Source: Sphingomonas_R arantia
GTDB taxonomy: Bacteria; Pseudomonadota; Alphaproteobacteria; Sphingomonadales; Sphingomonadaceae
NCBI RefSeq assembly: GCF_042682045.1
Contig: NZ_JBHUGS010000001.1
Coordinates: forward strand, 744,001 to 808,000
Length of the DNA stretch: 64,000 nt
Reading direction: 5' to 3'
The position numbers were made by a program, and so were the translations under genes. Below are positions 42,879 to 52,138 of the stretch, piece by piece (position 1 is the stretch's first letter; each line of letters starts with the position of its first letter). The notes under the pieces are model-generated. The model had not been told where the DNA came from. It saw only the letters and a list, made by a program, of their open reading frames with translations, and did not search any database.

Positions 42879-43259
42879 ATGGCGATCTTCAACAAAGACA
42901 TGATCGAGCAGGCGACCAAGAACACGCTGTACCAGAAGGAAGTGTATCTGGACGACAACATCCAGATCGTGATGATGAGCATCGAGCCGGGCGACGACAT
43001 CGGCGCCGAAACGCACGAAGCCGATCAGACGACGTTCTTCGTCAGCGGCGAGGGGCAGGCCGTGCTCGACGGCAGCAAGACCAAGGTGACCGGGAACCAC
43101 GTCGTGGTGATTCCGCAGGGTGTCGAGCACAACATCATCAACAAGGGCGACGAACCGCTGAAGCTGTTCACCGTCTATGCGCCTCCAGCCGAAGAGCCGG
43201 GGATCAGCCACAAGACCAAGGCCGAGGCGGATGCCGCCGAGGAAGCCGAAGAGGATTGA
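42879..43259 (+). CDS. Cupin-domain protein
   Basis: A 126-residue single-domain cupin. Motif 1 is IGAETHEADQTTFFVSGEGQ (metal-binding His, Glu) and motif 2 is GNHVVVIPQGVEHNIINKG. A C-terminal acidic tail follows. Start at 42879 fits GGACGG-type ribosome site and the family length; upstream codons are unrelated. Possibly mannose-6-phosphate-isomerase-like, but substrate unknown. A clear terminator follows. Confidence 0.88.
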   Translation: MAIFNKDMIEQATKNTLYQKEVYLDDNIQIVMMSIEPGDDIGAETHEADQTTFFVSGEGQAVLDGSKTKVTGNHVVVIPQGVEHNIINKGDEPLKLFTVYAPPAEEPGISHKTKAEADAAEEAEED

Positions 43260-43295
43260 TCTGCGCGTCGCTGCTTAGCGGCGAGTAAGTGAGAA

Positions 43296-43331
43296 GCGGC
43301 GGCATCCTGTGAGGGGTGCCGCCGTTTTTGT
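43296..43331 (+). terminator. Rho-independent terminator after the cupin gene
   Basis: GCGGCGGCATC ... GGTGCCGCCG forms a GC-rich stem and is followed by TTTTTG, about 40 bases after the stop. Confidence 0.8.
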
Positions 43332-43396
43332 CTTGGGGTTGTGAGCTGTTGGCTTCTCGACTTCGCTCGGGATGGGCGGGGATTTACCCCTGAACT

Positions 43397-43458
43397 CCGT
43401 TCGGTTCGAGCCTGTCGAGAACGTTGCGCGGCGTTCTCGACAGGCTCGAACCGAACGG
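43397..43458. repeat. Long intergenic palindrome, family A copy 3
   Basis: Inverted arms of 27 bases around an 8-base loop with the same TTCGAGCCTGTCGAGAAC core as at 1484 and 15831; outermost bases differ (CCGTTCGG for CCGTTTGG) but change on both arms together. Confidence 0.9.
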
Positions 43459-43474
43459 CCCTGTTGTATTTAGC

Positions 43475-46324
43475 TCAGTCGCCTTCGGTCAGGGCGGAGA
43501 CGGCGGCGAAGAGTTCGGCCTGGCGGAAAGGCTTGGCGAGGCGGGGGAGGTCGGGGTCGAGGCTTTCGACCTCGGCATAGCCGGACACGATCAGGACGGG
43601 CACGTGCGGCCAGCGCGTGCGGACCGTGCGGGCGAGCGCGACGCCGGTCATGCCGGGCATCAGGTGATCGGTGACGACGAGGTCGATCGGGCGGCCGGCG
43701 GAAAGGAGTGCGAGACCTTCCTCCGCCGATGCGGCTTCGGTGACCTTGTAGCCGAGGTCGGCGAGCATGTCGGCGGTGCTGAGTCGGACGAAATCCTCGT
43801 CGTCGATGACCAGCGCGTTGCCCGTTGCATTGGGACCGCGGCCGGTGATGGAAAGGGGAGCCGCGATTGTTTCCGCGCTGATCGGCAGCCACAGTTCGAT
43901 GCGCGTGCCCTGTCCACGCCGGCTGACGATGGTCAACGCGCCACCGAGTTGCGCAGCGAGACCGTGGACCATCGACAGACCGAGACCGGTGCCCTTGCCG
44001 ATGCCCTTGGTCGAGAAGAACGGTTCGATCGCGCGGGCGATCGTCGCCTCGTCCATGCCGGTGCCGGTATCCGACACGCATAGGCGAACATAGTCGGCGG
44101 GCGGCAGGCCGGACCGGTGGCCGGGACCGACCGTTTCGGGCGACGCGGCAATAGTCAGCGTGCCACCGTCGGGCATCGCGTCGCGCGCGTTCACCGCCAG
44201 GTTCAGGATCGCCATTTCGACCTGGTTCGCATCGGCCGTGGCGGCGGGTACGTCGGGCGCGACGTCGACGACCAGCCGGACTTGCGGGCCGGACGTGCTG
44301 GTGATGAGATCGACCATGCCGTCAATCAGTTCGCCGAGGTCGATCGCGGCGGTCTTGAGCGGCTGGCGGCGGGCAAAGGCGAGGAGCCGCTGAACGAGCG
44401 TCTGAGCGCGTTCGGCGGACTGCATCGCGCCGGCGATCAGGCGTTGCTGGCGCGCCGTGCCGAAGCCGTGGCGTTGCAGCATGTCGAGGCCGCCGATGAT
44501 CGGGGTGAGCAGGTTGTTGAAGTCATGCGCGACGCCGCCGGTCAGCTGGCCCATCGCCTCCAGCTTCTGCGACTGGCGAAGCGCGTCCTGCGCCTGTTCC
44601 AGTTCGGCCTGGCGCGCCTTGTCGCGCGTGACGTCGCGGGCGATGCAGTAATAAAGCCCGTCCTCGGGCACGACCGTCCAGGACAGCCACCGGTAGCCGC
44701 CGTCGCGGTGCCGCTGACGGTTTTCGTAGCCGGCGAGCGGCTTGTCCTCGCCCAGTTCGACCAGCGCGCGGCGCGCGTCGGCGACGTCGTCGGGATGAAT
44801 CAGATCGAACGCGCTGCGCCCGACCAGTTCGCGCTCGGTCCAGCCGAGCAGTAGTTCCCAGGCGGGATTCACCGCCTCGAACAATCCCTCCGCATCGATG
44901 ACGCAGAGCAGGTCGGGCGTGACGACCCAGGTCCGGCCACGCTGGCGGGCGCGATCGATGACGCGCCGTTCCAGATCGATGTTGAGTGCGCGGAGATTGG
45001 CCTCGCTTTCGCGCAACGCCGCCTCCGCCGCGCGGCGGGCGGTGACATCGACGAAGGTGCAGACCGCACCCTCGACCCGGCCGTCGCGGACGATGGGGTG
45101 GGCGCGATATTCGACGGGCATCGCCGTGCCGTCGATCCGGAAGAACAGTTCGTCCAGCACCTGCGAGGGCTGCCCGTCGCGCGCGCAGCGGAGGATCGGG
45201 CACTCGCTGGCCGGATAGGAGGATCCGTCCGCGCGGCTGTGGTGGATGACGTCGTGCAGGCTGTGGCCGATGACCGCGTCCTCGGACGCGAAGCCGAGCA
45301 TCGCGAGGAACGCCGGGTTGCAGAGCGTGGTGCGCCCCTCGGTATCGACCGCGTAGAACCCCTCCGCCGTCGAATCGAGGAGGAGGCGCGTATAGGCTTC
45401 GCTGTCGCGCAGTGCCTGTTCCGCCTCGCGCCGTTCGTCGATGTCGATGACCGAACCGACGAAGCCGAGCCATGCGCCGTCCGCGCCGAACCGAGGCGCG
45501 GCGGCATCGATGGCGTAGCGATATTCGCCGTCCGCGCGGCGCAGGCGATATTCGACACGGAACGGCACGCGGCCGCTGTTCGCGTCGACGAAGGTGCGTT
45601 CGGCCATCGCGCGATCGTCCGGATGGGTCGCATCGAGCCAGCCGAAGCCGAGCGCCTGTTCCTCCGTCTGACCGGTATAGTCGTACCATAGTCGGTTGAG
45701 GTAGGTGCAGCGGCCTTCGGCGTCGGTGACCCACATCATGACCGGCGAATGATCGGCCATGTTGCGGAACCGGGCGTCGGCTTCCGTTTGCGTCCGCAGC
45801 GCGCGGCGCAGGTCGATCAGCCGCATCACCTGCCGCGCCAGCCGTTCGAGCGCGCGGATCTGGAGGGGGTCGAGCGTGCGGGGGCGGCGGTCGAGCACGC
45901 AGATCGTGCCGATGATGTGCCCGTCCGCCGTGCGCAGCGGCATGCCCGCGTAGAAGCGCAGGCCCATCTGCTTCACCAGCGCATTGTCGATAAAGCGCGG
46001 GTCGAGCAGCGTGTCGGGGACGATCAGCAGGTCGTCGGCGGCGATCGCATGGATGCAGAAGGAGTCGCCCGCCGCGGTTTCGCGAACGTCGAAGCCGACC
46101 GTGGCCTTGAACCATTGCCGTTCCTGCTCGACGAAGCTGACCAGCGCGATCGGCGTGTCGCAGATGTCGGCGGCGAGCGCCGCGAGATCGTCGAAATCGC
46201 GTTCCGGCGGCGTGTCGAGGATGCCGCAGGCGAGCAGCGCGGCGACGCGCGGGCCATCGTTCGGGCGCGGAGCGTGCCACCAGGGCGTCTGGGTTTCGGC
46301 CCCGGTCTGGCCAGCGTCCGTCAT
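43475..46324 (-). CDS. Hybrid sensor histidine kinase (GAF-PAS3-HK-REC)
   Basis: A 949-residue soluble hybrid kinase with no membrane helix. Order: GAF (~25-170), three PAS domains (~185-310, ~315-440, ~455-590; e.g. LNRLWYDYTGQTEEQALGFG and PAWELLLGWTERELVG), HisKA with GGVAHDFNNLLTPIIGGLDM, HATPase (NLAVNARDAMPDGG, GTGLGLSMV), then a REC domain with the phosphoacceptor in DLVVTDHLMPGM. Start at 46324; the frame open to 46681 is shadow. No receiver-output partner is adjacent, so its target lies elsewhere. Stimulus unknown. Confidence 0.93.
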   Translation of the reverse strand: MTDAGQTGAETQTPWWHAPRPNDGPRVAALLACGILDTPPERDFDDLAALAADICDTPIALVSFVEQERQWFKATVGFDVRETAAGDSFCIHAIAADDLLIVPDTLLDPRFIDNALVKQMGLRFYAGMPLRTADGHIIGTICVLDRRPRTLDPLQIRALERLARQVMRLIDLRRALRTQTEADARFRNMADHSPVMMWVTDAEGRCTYLNRLWYDYTGQTEEQALGFGWLDATHPDDRAMAERTFVDANSGRVPFRVEYRLRRADGEYRYAIDAAAPRFGADGAWLGFVGSVIDIDERREAEQALRDSEAYTRLLLDSTAEGFYAVDTEGRTTLCNPAFLAMLGFASEDAVIGHSLHDVIHHSRADGSSYPASECPILRCARDGQPSQVLDELFFRIDGTAMPVEYRAHPIVRDGRVEGAVCTFVDVTARRAAEAALRESEANLRALNIDLERRVIDRARQRGRTWVVTPDLLCVIDAEGLFEAVNPAWELLLGWTERELVGRSAFDLIHPDDVADARRALVELGEDKPLAGYENRQRHRDGGYRWLSWTVVPEDGLYYCIARDVTRDKARQAELEQAQDALRQSQKLEAMGQLTGGVAHDFNNLLTPIIGGLDMLQRHGFGTARQQRLIAGAMQSAERAQTLVQRLLAFARRQPLKTAAIDLGELIDGMVDLITSTSGPQVRLVVDVAPDVPAATADANQVEMAILNLAVNARDAMPDGGTLTIAASPETVGPGHRSGLPPADYVRLCVSDTGTGMDEATIARAIEPFFSTKGIGKGTGLGLSMVHGLAAQLGGALTIVSRRGQGTRIELWLPISAETIAAPLSITGRGPNATGNALVIDDEDFVRLSTADMLADLGYKVTEAASAEEGLALLSAGRPIDLVVTDHLMPGMTGVALARTVRTRWPHVPVLIVSGYAEVESLDPDLPRLAKPFRQAELFAAVSALTEGD

Positions 46325-46486
46325 TCCGACCCGTTCCTGCTTAGCCCTAATCAGCGCGGGCCCGTCCCATGCCGATTGATCGGGATTAAGTCCAGTCCGG
46401 ACAACCCGGCTTTGAAACCTCTCGCCGAGACGGTACGTTCCCCCGGAAGATGACTCCGCTAGGGGTCCCCCGTGAAGGAGAATGCG

Positions 46487-47326
46487 ATGCCGGCCGTTCG
46501 TCTGGAAACCAAGCGCGTGGAAAAGCCGTGGGGACGCGAGACCCTGTGGGCCGGTTTCGATCCGGTGCCCGCCGGCGGAGCCCCGGTCGGCGAGATCTGG
46601 TTCCAGCATCCGGACGGGCGCGACACGGACCTGCTGGTGAAATATCTGTTCACCAGCCAGAAGCTGTCGATCCAGGTGCACCCGGACGACGCGCAGGCGC
46701 AGGCGCGCGGTTATCCGCGCGGCAAGAGCGAGGCGTGGGTCATTTTGGCGGCGGAACCGGACGCGACGATCGCGATCGGCACGAAGGAGCCGATGACCGC
46801 GGACGAGCTGCGCGCTGCGTCACTCGACGGGTCGATCGACGACGACATGGTGTGGCACAAGGTGAAGAAGGACGACTTCTATTACTCGGCGGCCGGCACG
46901 GTCCATGCGATCGGGCCCGGCCTGACGCTGGTCGAAGTGCAGCAGAATGTCGACCTGACGTACCGGCTGTATGATTATGGCAGCGACCGCGAGCTGCATC
47001 TGGACGACGGCGTCGCGGTGTCGGACGCGGTGCCATATGTGCCGCCCTACACCCCCGCGCCGATCACGGACGACCGGATCATGATGGCGGACAGCCCCAA
47101 GTTCGTGCTGGAACGCTGGTCCTGCACGGGCGAAGGGACGCTGCGCAGCGACGGGCGGCCGATCTGGCTGACCCCGCTGGCGGGCGAGGGCATGATCGAC
47201 GGCGAGCCGTTCCTGGCCGGTGGCGTGTGGATGGCGGATGGCGACACGAAGCTGACGCTGGGTGCCGGGACCGACCTGCTGGTGCTGTACACCGGACCGG
47301 GCGCGAACCCGACGATCTGGGGCTGA
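46487..47326 (+). CDS. manA: Class I mannose-6-phosphate isomerase
   Basis: A 279-residue zinc enzyme converting fructose-6-phosphate and mannose-6-phosphate. VEKPWGRETLWAG at the start, SIQVHPDDAQAQARG (zinc His and neighbours) and GTVHAIGPGLTLVEVQQNVDLTYRLYD hold the ligands. GGAG precedes the ATG. It supplies mannose precursors for surface glycans; divergent from the hybrid kinase. Confidence 0.93.
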   Translation: MPAVRLETKRVEKPWGRETLWAGFDPVPAGGAPVGEIWFQHPDGRDTDLLVKYLFTSQKLSIQVHPDDAQAQARGYPRGKSEAWVILAAEPDATIAIGTKEPMTADELRAASLDGSIDDDMVWHKVKKDDFYYSAAGTVHAIGPGLTLVEVQQNVDLTYRLYDYGSDRELHLDDGVAVSDAVPYVPPYTPAPITDDRIMMADSPKFVLERWSCTGEGTLRSDGRPIWLTPLAGEGMIDGEPFLAGGVWMADGDTKLTLGAGTDLLVLYTGPGANPTIWG

Positions 47327-47422
47327 GGCTTCATGCGGCGGGGGCGGTCTGCCTCCGCCGCCAAGTTATTTGGGCGCAGGCGGGGGCAAGCCGTGCGCCA
47401 AGCGAAAACAGGATAGCATGAC

Positions 47423-48349
47423 ATGGCATCGGGACTGGTAGCCCTGCTGGACGATATCGCCGGCATCACGAAGCTGGCGGCGGCGTCGCTCGACGATATC
47501 GGCGCCGCGGCGGGCAAGGCCGGGACGAAAGCCGCCGGCGTGGTGGTGGACGATGCCGCCGTGACGCCCAACTATGTCGTGGGGTTCAGCCCGGACCGCG
47601 AGCTGCCGATCATCGCGCGGATCGCCAAGGGGTCGTTGCGTAACAAGCTGGTCTTCATCCTGCCGGTGGCGCTGGCGCTCAGTGCGTTCGCGCCGTGGGC
47701 GCTGAACCCGCTGCTGATGATCGGCGGGACCTATCTGTGCTTCGAAGGGGCGGAAAAGCTGCTCGAGGCGTTCGGCGGTGGGCATGATCAAGCGGCCGAG
47801 GCGGAGGCGACGCTCGATAGCAAGGCGCTCGAGGAGCAGAAGGTCGGCGGCGCGATCCGCACCGACTTCATCCTGTCGGCGGAGATCATGGTCATCGCGC
47901 TGAACGAAGTGGCGTCGGGCACGATCTGGAACCAGGCGATCGTGCTGGCGGTGGTCGGCGTGCTGATCACGATCGCGGTGTACGGCGCGGTCGCGCTGAT
48001 CGTGAAGATGGACGATATCGGGCTGTACCTGTCGCGCAAGCCATCGTCCGGCGTGGCGATGTTCGGGCGCGGCCTGGTGAAGGGCATGCCGATCCTGATG
48101 AAGGCGCTGAGCATCATCGGGACGGCGGCGATGCTGTGGGTCGGCGGTGGTATCATCCTGCACGGGCTGGAGGGGTTCGGCGTGTCGGGCCCGGCGCATG
48201 TGGTGCATGACTGGGCTGTCGCGGCGGGGGCTGCGGTGCCTGCTGTGGGTGGCGCGGTGGAGTGGATCGTGTCCGCGGCGGCGGCGGGTGTGCTGGGTGT
48301 GGTCGTCGGGGCGGTGGTTGTTGCGGTGGTCCACCGGTTCAAGCACTGA
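47423..48349 (+). CDS. DUF808 family membrane protein
   Basis: A 308-residue inner-membrane protein of the DUF808 (YedI-like) family: begins MASGLVALLDDIAGITKLAA, has a conserved DDAAVTPNYVVGFSPDRELPII segment and about five to six membrane helices. Biochemical function is unknown in the family. Convergent with the cupin-like gene. Confidence 0.9.
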   Translation: MASGLVALLDDIAGITKLAAASLDDIGAAAGKAGTKAAGVVVDDAAVTPNYVVGFSPDRELPIIARIAKGSLRNKLVFILPVALALSAFAPWALNPLLMIGGTYLCFEGAEKLLEAFGGGHDQAAEAEATLDSKALEEQKVGGAIRTDFILSAEIMVIALNEVASGTIWNQAIVLAVVGVLITIAVYGAVALIVKMDDIGLYLSRKPSSGVAMFGRGLVKGMPILMKALSIIGTAAMLWVGGGIILHGLEGFGVSGPAHVVHDWAVAAGAAVPAVGGAVEWIVSAAAAGVLGVVVGAVVVAVVHRFKH

Positions 48350-48362
48350 CTTTCCCGCGGGT

Positions 48363-49223
48363 TCAGTCCTTGCCGAGGATCGTGCGGGCCTTGCCGATCG
48401 CGCGGTAGGCGAGCGATTTGGCGTGGTTCTGGGCGGGGAAGCGGGCGGGCATGGCCGGGTCGATCCCGGTGCGGCGGAGGATGGCGTTCAGGCCGTGCGC
48501 GCTCGCCTCGCGGTAACTCCATTCCGATCGCCAGGTGATCGAGAAGGAGATCGAGGTCGACGGGCCGTTGCGGACGAAGTGCGGTGCCTTGACGGGCACG
48601 TGGACCGCCTGACCGGGTTCGAGATTGACCGCGACGCCCTTGGCCAGGAAGGCGTCCTGCCACGGCAGGTTGCGGTGGCCGCCCATGTGGAAAGTTTCGT
48701 GCTGGAGCGGGGCGGCGATGGTCGGGTCGTCCGCGGGGAAGACCGTCATCGTCTTTGTGCCGCGCAGTTGCAGCAGGATGTTGTGTTCGGGATCGAAGTG
48801 GAACGGCGTCATCGAGCCGGGCGACGAGACGAAGATGAAGCCCTCCATCTTCAGCATCGGGCCGGTGGTGGGATCGACGACGGGACGTAGTTCGTGGAGC
48901 GTCTCCTCCAGGATCGCCTTATAGACCGGGTCGCGCTCGACGAATTTCAGGACCATCCACGATCCGTTGTCCTCGATCGACCGGATCGTCGCGGCGATGT
49001 CGAGCCCGTTGGCGACGTCCGCCTTCGGATCGACGCCGACGGGCAGGTCGCCGCGATTATACTCGACCTGCGCCGGGTCGAGCCGCGTCGCCAGATCGAC
49101 CAGCGCGTCGAGCGCGAAGGCGGGGTGGCCGGCAAGGCCGTGGTCGATGCGGCCGGGACGCTCCGGGTAGAGCGCCTTGAAATCGGCGAGGGCGGCGGGC
49201 GCGAACACGGGATCAATCGGCAT
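48363..49223 (-). CDS. JmjC/cupin-like 2-oxoglutarate oxygenase
   Basis: A 286-residue JmjC-like protein. The metal triad looks complete: His-x-Asp in PFHFDPEHN and the distal His in VPVKAPHFV, on a cupin barrel that also holds LLQLRGTKTMTVFPADD. Such enzymes hydroxylate proteins or small molecules. Its start overlaps the end of the GNAT gene by 11 bases, suggesting a shared transcript. Substrate unknown. Confidence 0.85.
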   Translation of the reverse strand: MPIDPVFAPAALADFKALYPERPGRIDHGLAGHPAFALDALVDLATRLDPAQVEYNRGDLPVGVDPKADVANGLDIAATIRSIEDNGSWMVLKFVERDPVYKAILEETLHELRPVVDPTTGPMLKMEGFIFVSSPGSMTPFHFDPEHNILLQLRGTKTMTVFPADDPTIAAPLQHETFHMGGHRNLPWQDAFLAKGVAVNLEPGQAVHVPVKAPHFVRNGPSTSISFSITWRSEWSYREASAHGLNAILRRTGIDPAMPARFPAQNHAKSLAYRAIGKARTILGKD

Positions 49224-50379
49224 GGGATGGCTCCGGTGGAGTGCGGCGGACGCGGGCGGCGAGCCGTTCGGCGAGGCGGCACAGCTTGAACGTTAGGCGG
49301 CGGCGCGGGCCGGCGAGCGGGACGGTCAGCCGAACGAGCGTACGGCGTTCGCCCCACAGGCTGTTGATCATCGAATGGTTTTCGACGGCGCAGCTGTCCA
49401 TCCAGGCGATGTCGGTGTGATCCAGAATGTCGAGATTGGCGACCTGGATCAGAACGCCGGGGGAGAAACGCGCATAGGCTTCGTCGAACGCGATCTTGAA
49501 CGAGAAGCTGCCGGGCGCGGTGAGGAAGTTGACGAGCATCGCGACGGGCGCGCCGTCGAGGTCGATCCGCAGCAGGTCGAGCCGGCCCGCCTCGTGCGCG
49601 CCCCGGAGTGCGGCGCGGAAGAAGGCGGCGGTTTCGGGGCGGCTCGCGAGTGCGGAGCCGGCGGTACCCTTCCAGCCCGATGCCTCCAGCGTCAGGAACG
49701 CGTCGGTCCAGGCATCGAGATCGTCGCCGACCGCGAAATGGCACGTGGCGACGGTGCCGGCTTCGGCGAGCCGCTGTTCGAGGCGCTTGATCTCCTTGCG
49801 CTTTTTCTTGCGGACGGTGTGCTCGTAATAGGCCGCGGGGCCGAGCGTCGACTGGAGCAGCGCGCGGTCGTGGCTGTGGACGATGTCGCAGGGCCGCCCG
49901 CGCGCCGCCGCCGCGGCGACCAAGCCGTGGTGGACCGGGCCGTCGGCGGGGATGGCGGTCAGGTGGAACAGGCCGCGTGCCCAGCGCGCTCCGTCGAGCT
50001 GATCGAGGATCGCGCCCCAGAATAACGCTTCAAGTCCGGCGCGGACGAGCGGCGTGCCGAGAAAGCTGTGATAATGGAGCGCGTTCTGGACATGCGCGAC
50101 GGGCAGCCGGCCATAGTGCCGCGCGATGCAGACCGGCAGCAGCCCGATCAGGACGCACCCCTGTCGCACGACAAGCAGCCGCACATCGGTTGCGCCGGGC
50201 AGGTGTGCGGATGCGGCCGCGAACCACGGTTCGGCAAAGGCGTTGGGTTCCGCGGCATGTGGCACGAGCGCCGCCCAGTCGGCCATCAGCGCGGACATCT
50301 GCGCCGCATCGACCGCGCGCACGCACACCGCGACCGCTGGGGCGGCGGGCGGCGCGGCATGGATGCGGTCGAGGTGCAT
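49213..50379 (-). CDS. CelD/BcsL-type GNAT acyltransferase
   Basis: A 388-residue protein with the BioF2-like acetyltransferase fold (two GNAT halves): FAEPWFAAASAHLPG in the first, KKKRKEIKRLEQRL in the joining helix and SGWKGTAGSALA plus GAPVAMLVNFLTAPGSFSFKIAFDEAYARFSPG in the second (in part). Members modify polysaccharides, e.g. CelD/BcsL. Divergent from a flippase, next to a deacetylase. Confidence 0.82.
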   Translation of the reverse strand: MHLDRIHAAPPAAPAVAVCVRAVDAAQMSALMADWAALVPHAAEPNAFAEPWFAAASAHLPGATDVRLLVVRQGCVLIGLLPVCIARHYGRLPVAHVQNALHYHSFLGTPLVRAGLEALFWGAILDQLDGARWARGLFHLTAIPADGPVHHGLVAAAAARGRPCDIVHSHDRALLQSTLGPAAYYEHTVRKKKRKEIKRLEQRLAEAGTVATCHFAVGDDLDAWTDAFLTLEASGWKGTAGSALASRPETAAFFRAALRGAHEAGRLDLLRIDLDGAPVAMLVNFLTAPGSFSFKIAFDEAYARFSPGVLIQVANLDILDHTDIAWMDSCAVENHSMINSLWGERRTLVRLTVPLAGPRRRLTFKLCRLAERLAARVRRTPPEPSHAD

Positions 50380-50524
50380 GGTGACTTTCGAGAGGGACGA
50401 ATCGTGGCGTAGGTTAGCGCGGAAGCGTTACCAGCGTCTTTGCGTTCCATCGTTTGGCCCACGGCGATCCGTACAAAAGCGCGGTCTTCACCGTTCATGC
50501 ACCCGAACCGGCGAAACATGCGTA

Positions 50525-52012
50525 ATGAGCGGGATGGTGCCGGACGAGCGAATCACGGATGCGGGCGAACCCGCGGGCTTTGCCAAGCGGGTGATGACGG
50601 CTGTTTTGTGGCGGTCGGGCAGCCAGTTCGCCGCGCAGATGGTGATGTGGACGGCGACGTTCTTCGTCATCCGGCTGTTGCAGCCGTCCGATTACGGGCT
50701 GTTCGCGATGACGCAGAGCATCCTGGTACTGCTCAACCTGCTGTGCGGATATGGGTTCGCCAGCGCGCTGATCCAGGCGAAGGAGATCGACGAAAGCAAG
50801 GTGCGGCAGGTGTTCGGCCTGCTGATCGTGCTGAACGGATCGATCGCGCTGGCGCAGGTGCTGCTCGCGCCGCTCGCCGCCGCCTATTTTCGGCAGCCGA
50901 TGGTGACGCACATGCTGCGCGTCCAGGCGCTGATCTATATCTCGACGCCGTTCATCGCGTTGCCGTCCGCGTTGCTGGCGCGGCGGATGGATTTCCGGCG
51001 GGAGGCGCAGGTGAATTTCGCCGGGGCGATCGCGGGGGCGCTGACCGCGCTGACCTGTGCGCTGGCCGGGGCGGGGGTGTGGACGCTGGTCATGGCGCCG
51101 ATCGCGTTGTTCTGGACCCGGGCGATCGGCATGACGATCGCGGCGCGCGCGCTGGTGTGGCCGAGCTTCCGGTTCGCGGGGCTGGGCGGCACCTGGGCGT
51201 TCGGCGGGGCGATGATCCTGAGCCAGTTCCTGTGGTTCGTGCAGACACAGGCCGACGTGGCGATCGGCGGACGCGCTCTGCCGCCGCATGAGCTGGGGCT
51301 TTATACGACCGCGCTGTTCCTGTCGCAGATCGTGACGTCGAAGTTCATCCCGCCGCTGAACGATGTTGCCTTCTCCGCCTATGCGCGGATTCAGAACGAC
51401 CGCGCGGCGGTGGCGTACGGGTTCGGCAAGGCGGCGCGGATCGTGATGCTGATCGCGGCGCCGTTCTGCCTGGGGCTGGCGGCGACGGCCGAGCCGCTGA
51501 TCCTGACGGTGCTCGGCGAGAAGTGGGCGGAGGCGGTGCCGCTGGTGCGGATCGTGGCGCTGGCGATGCCGGCGCTGGCGATGCAGATCCTGTTCTCGCC
51601 GGCCGCGACCGCGCTGGGGCAGCCGGGCGTGCAGGTGCGGGTGAGCGCGTGCGGCGCGGTCATCATGCCGGTGGCGTTCATCGTCGGGATCCATGCGATC
51701 GGCGGCGGGATCGGGCTGGCGAGTGCCTGGGCCTGGGGGACGCCGCTGCTGATGCTGGTGACCGCGCGGCTGGCGATGCCGGTGATCGGGGTGACCGCGA
51801 AGGCGATGGTTCGGGCGGTGTTGCCGGGGCTGGGATCGGGGATCGTGATGGCGCTGGCGGTGCTGGGCGTGGATCAGATGATCGACATGCGGAGCCCGGC
51901 GCTGCGGCTGGCGGTGCTCGTTGTGGTCGGGGGTGCGGTGTATTGCGGGCTGGTGCTGACGTTCGCGCGCACGACGGTGCTGGAGGCGATGCGGTTGTTG
52001 CTGCGGCGGTAG
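50525..52012 (+). CDS. Polysaccharide flippase (Wzx-like)
   Basis: A 495-residue multi-helix transporter of the MATE/polysaccharide-transport superfamily with about 12-14 membrane segments. Typical N-terminus for the WzxC-like branch: WRSGSQFAAQMVMWTATFFVIRLLQPSDYGLFAM (abbreviated here to LLQPSDYGLFAMTQSI). Moves lipid-linked sugar units across the inner membrane. Start at 50525 retains a soluble lead; no ribosome site is obvious. Neighbours support a surface-polysaccharide role. Confidence 0.88.
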   Translation: MSGMVPDERITDAGEPAGFAKRVMTAVLWRSGSQFAAQMVMWTATFFVIRLLQPSDYGLFAMTQSILVLLNLLCGYGFASALIQAKEIDESKVRQVFGLLIVLNGSIALAQVLLAPLAAAYFRQPMVTHMLRVQALIYISTPFIALPSALLARRMDFRREAQVNFAGAIAGALTALTCALAGAGVWTLVMAPIALFWTRAIGMTIAARALVWPSFRFAGLGGTWAFGGAMILSQFLWFVQTQADVAIGGRALPPHELGLYTTALFLSQIVTSKFIPPLNDVAFSAYARIQNDRAAVAYGFGKAARIVMLIAAPFCLGLAATAEPLILTVLGEKWAEAVPLVRIVALAMPALAMQILFSPAATALGQPGVQVRVSACGAVIMPVAFIVGIHAIGGGIGLASAWAWGTPLLMLVTARLAMPVIGVTAKAMVRAVLPGLGSGIVMALAVLGVDQMIDMRSPALRLAVLVVVGGAVYCGLVLTFARTTVLEAMRLLLRR

Positions 52013-52021
52013 TCCGTTGTT

Positions 52022-52125
52022 CCCGGCGCAGGCCGGGGCCTGGGTAGTGCTTAGCAGCGGGGGGTCTTCAACGCTTCGACAGCCGTGTGACGCGGTTTCA
52101 CCTAGGCCCCGGCCTTCGCCGGGGA
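52022..52125. repeat. CCGGCGCAGGCCGGGGCC inverted repeat, family D
   Basis: CCCGGCGCAGGCCGGGGCC at the left and CCTAGGCCCCGGCCTTCGCC at the right flank ~60 bases. The right unit, including GTTTCACCTAGGCCCCGG, is shared with the copy at 54356-54420. It lies between the flippase and deacetylase ends. Confidence 0.8.
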
Positions 52126-52138
52126 ACTTGACGGTTGG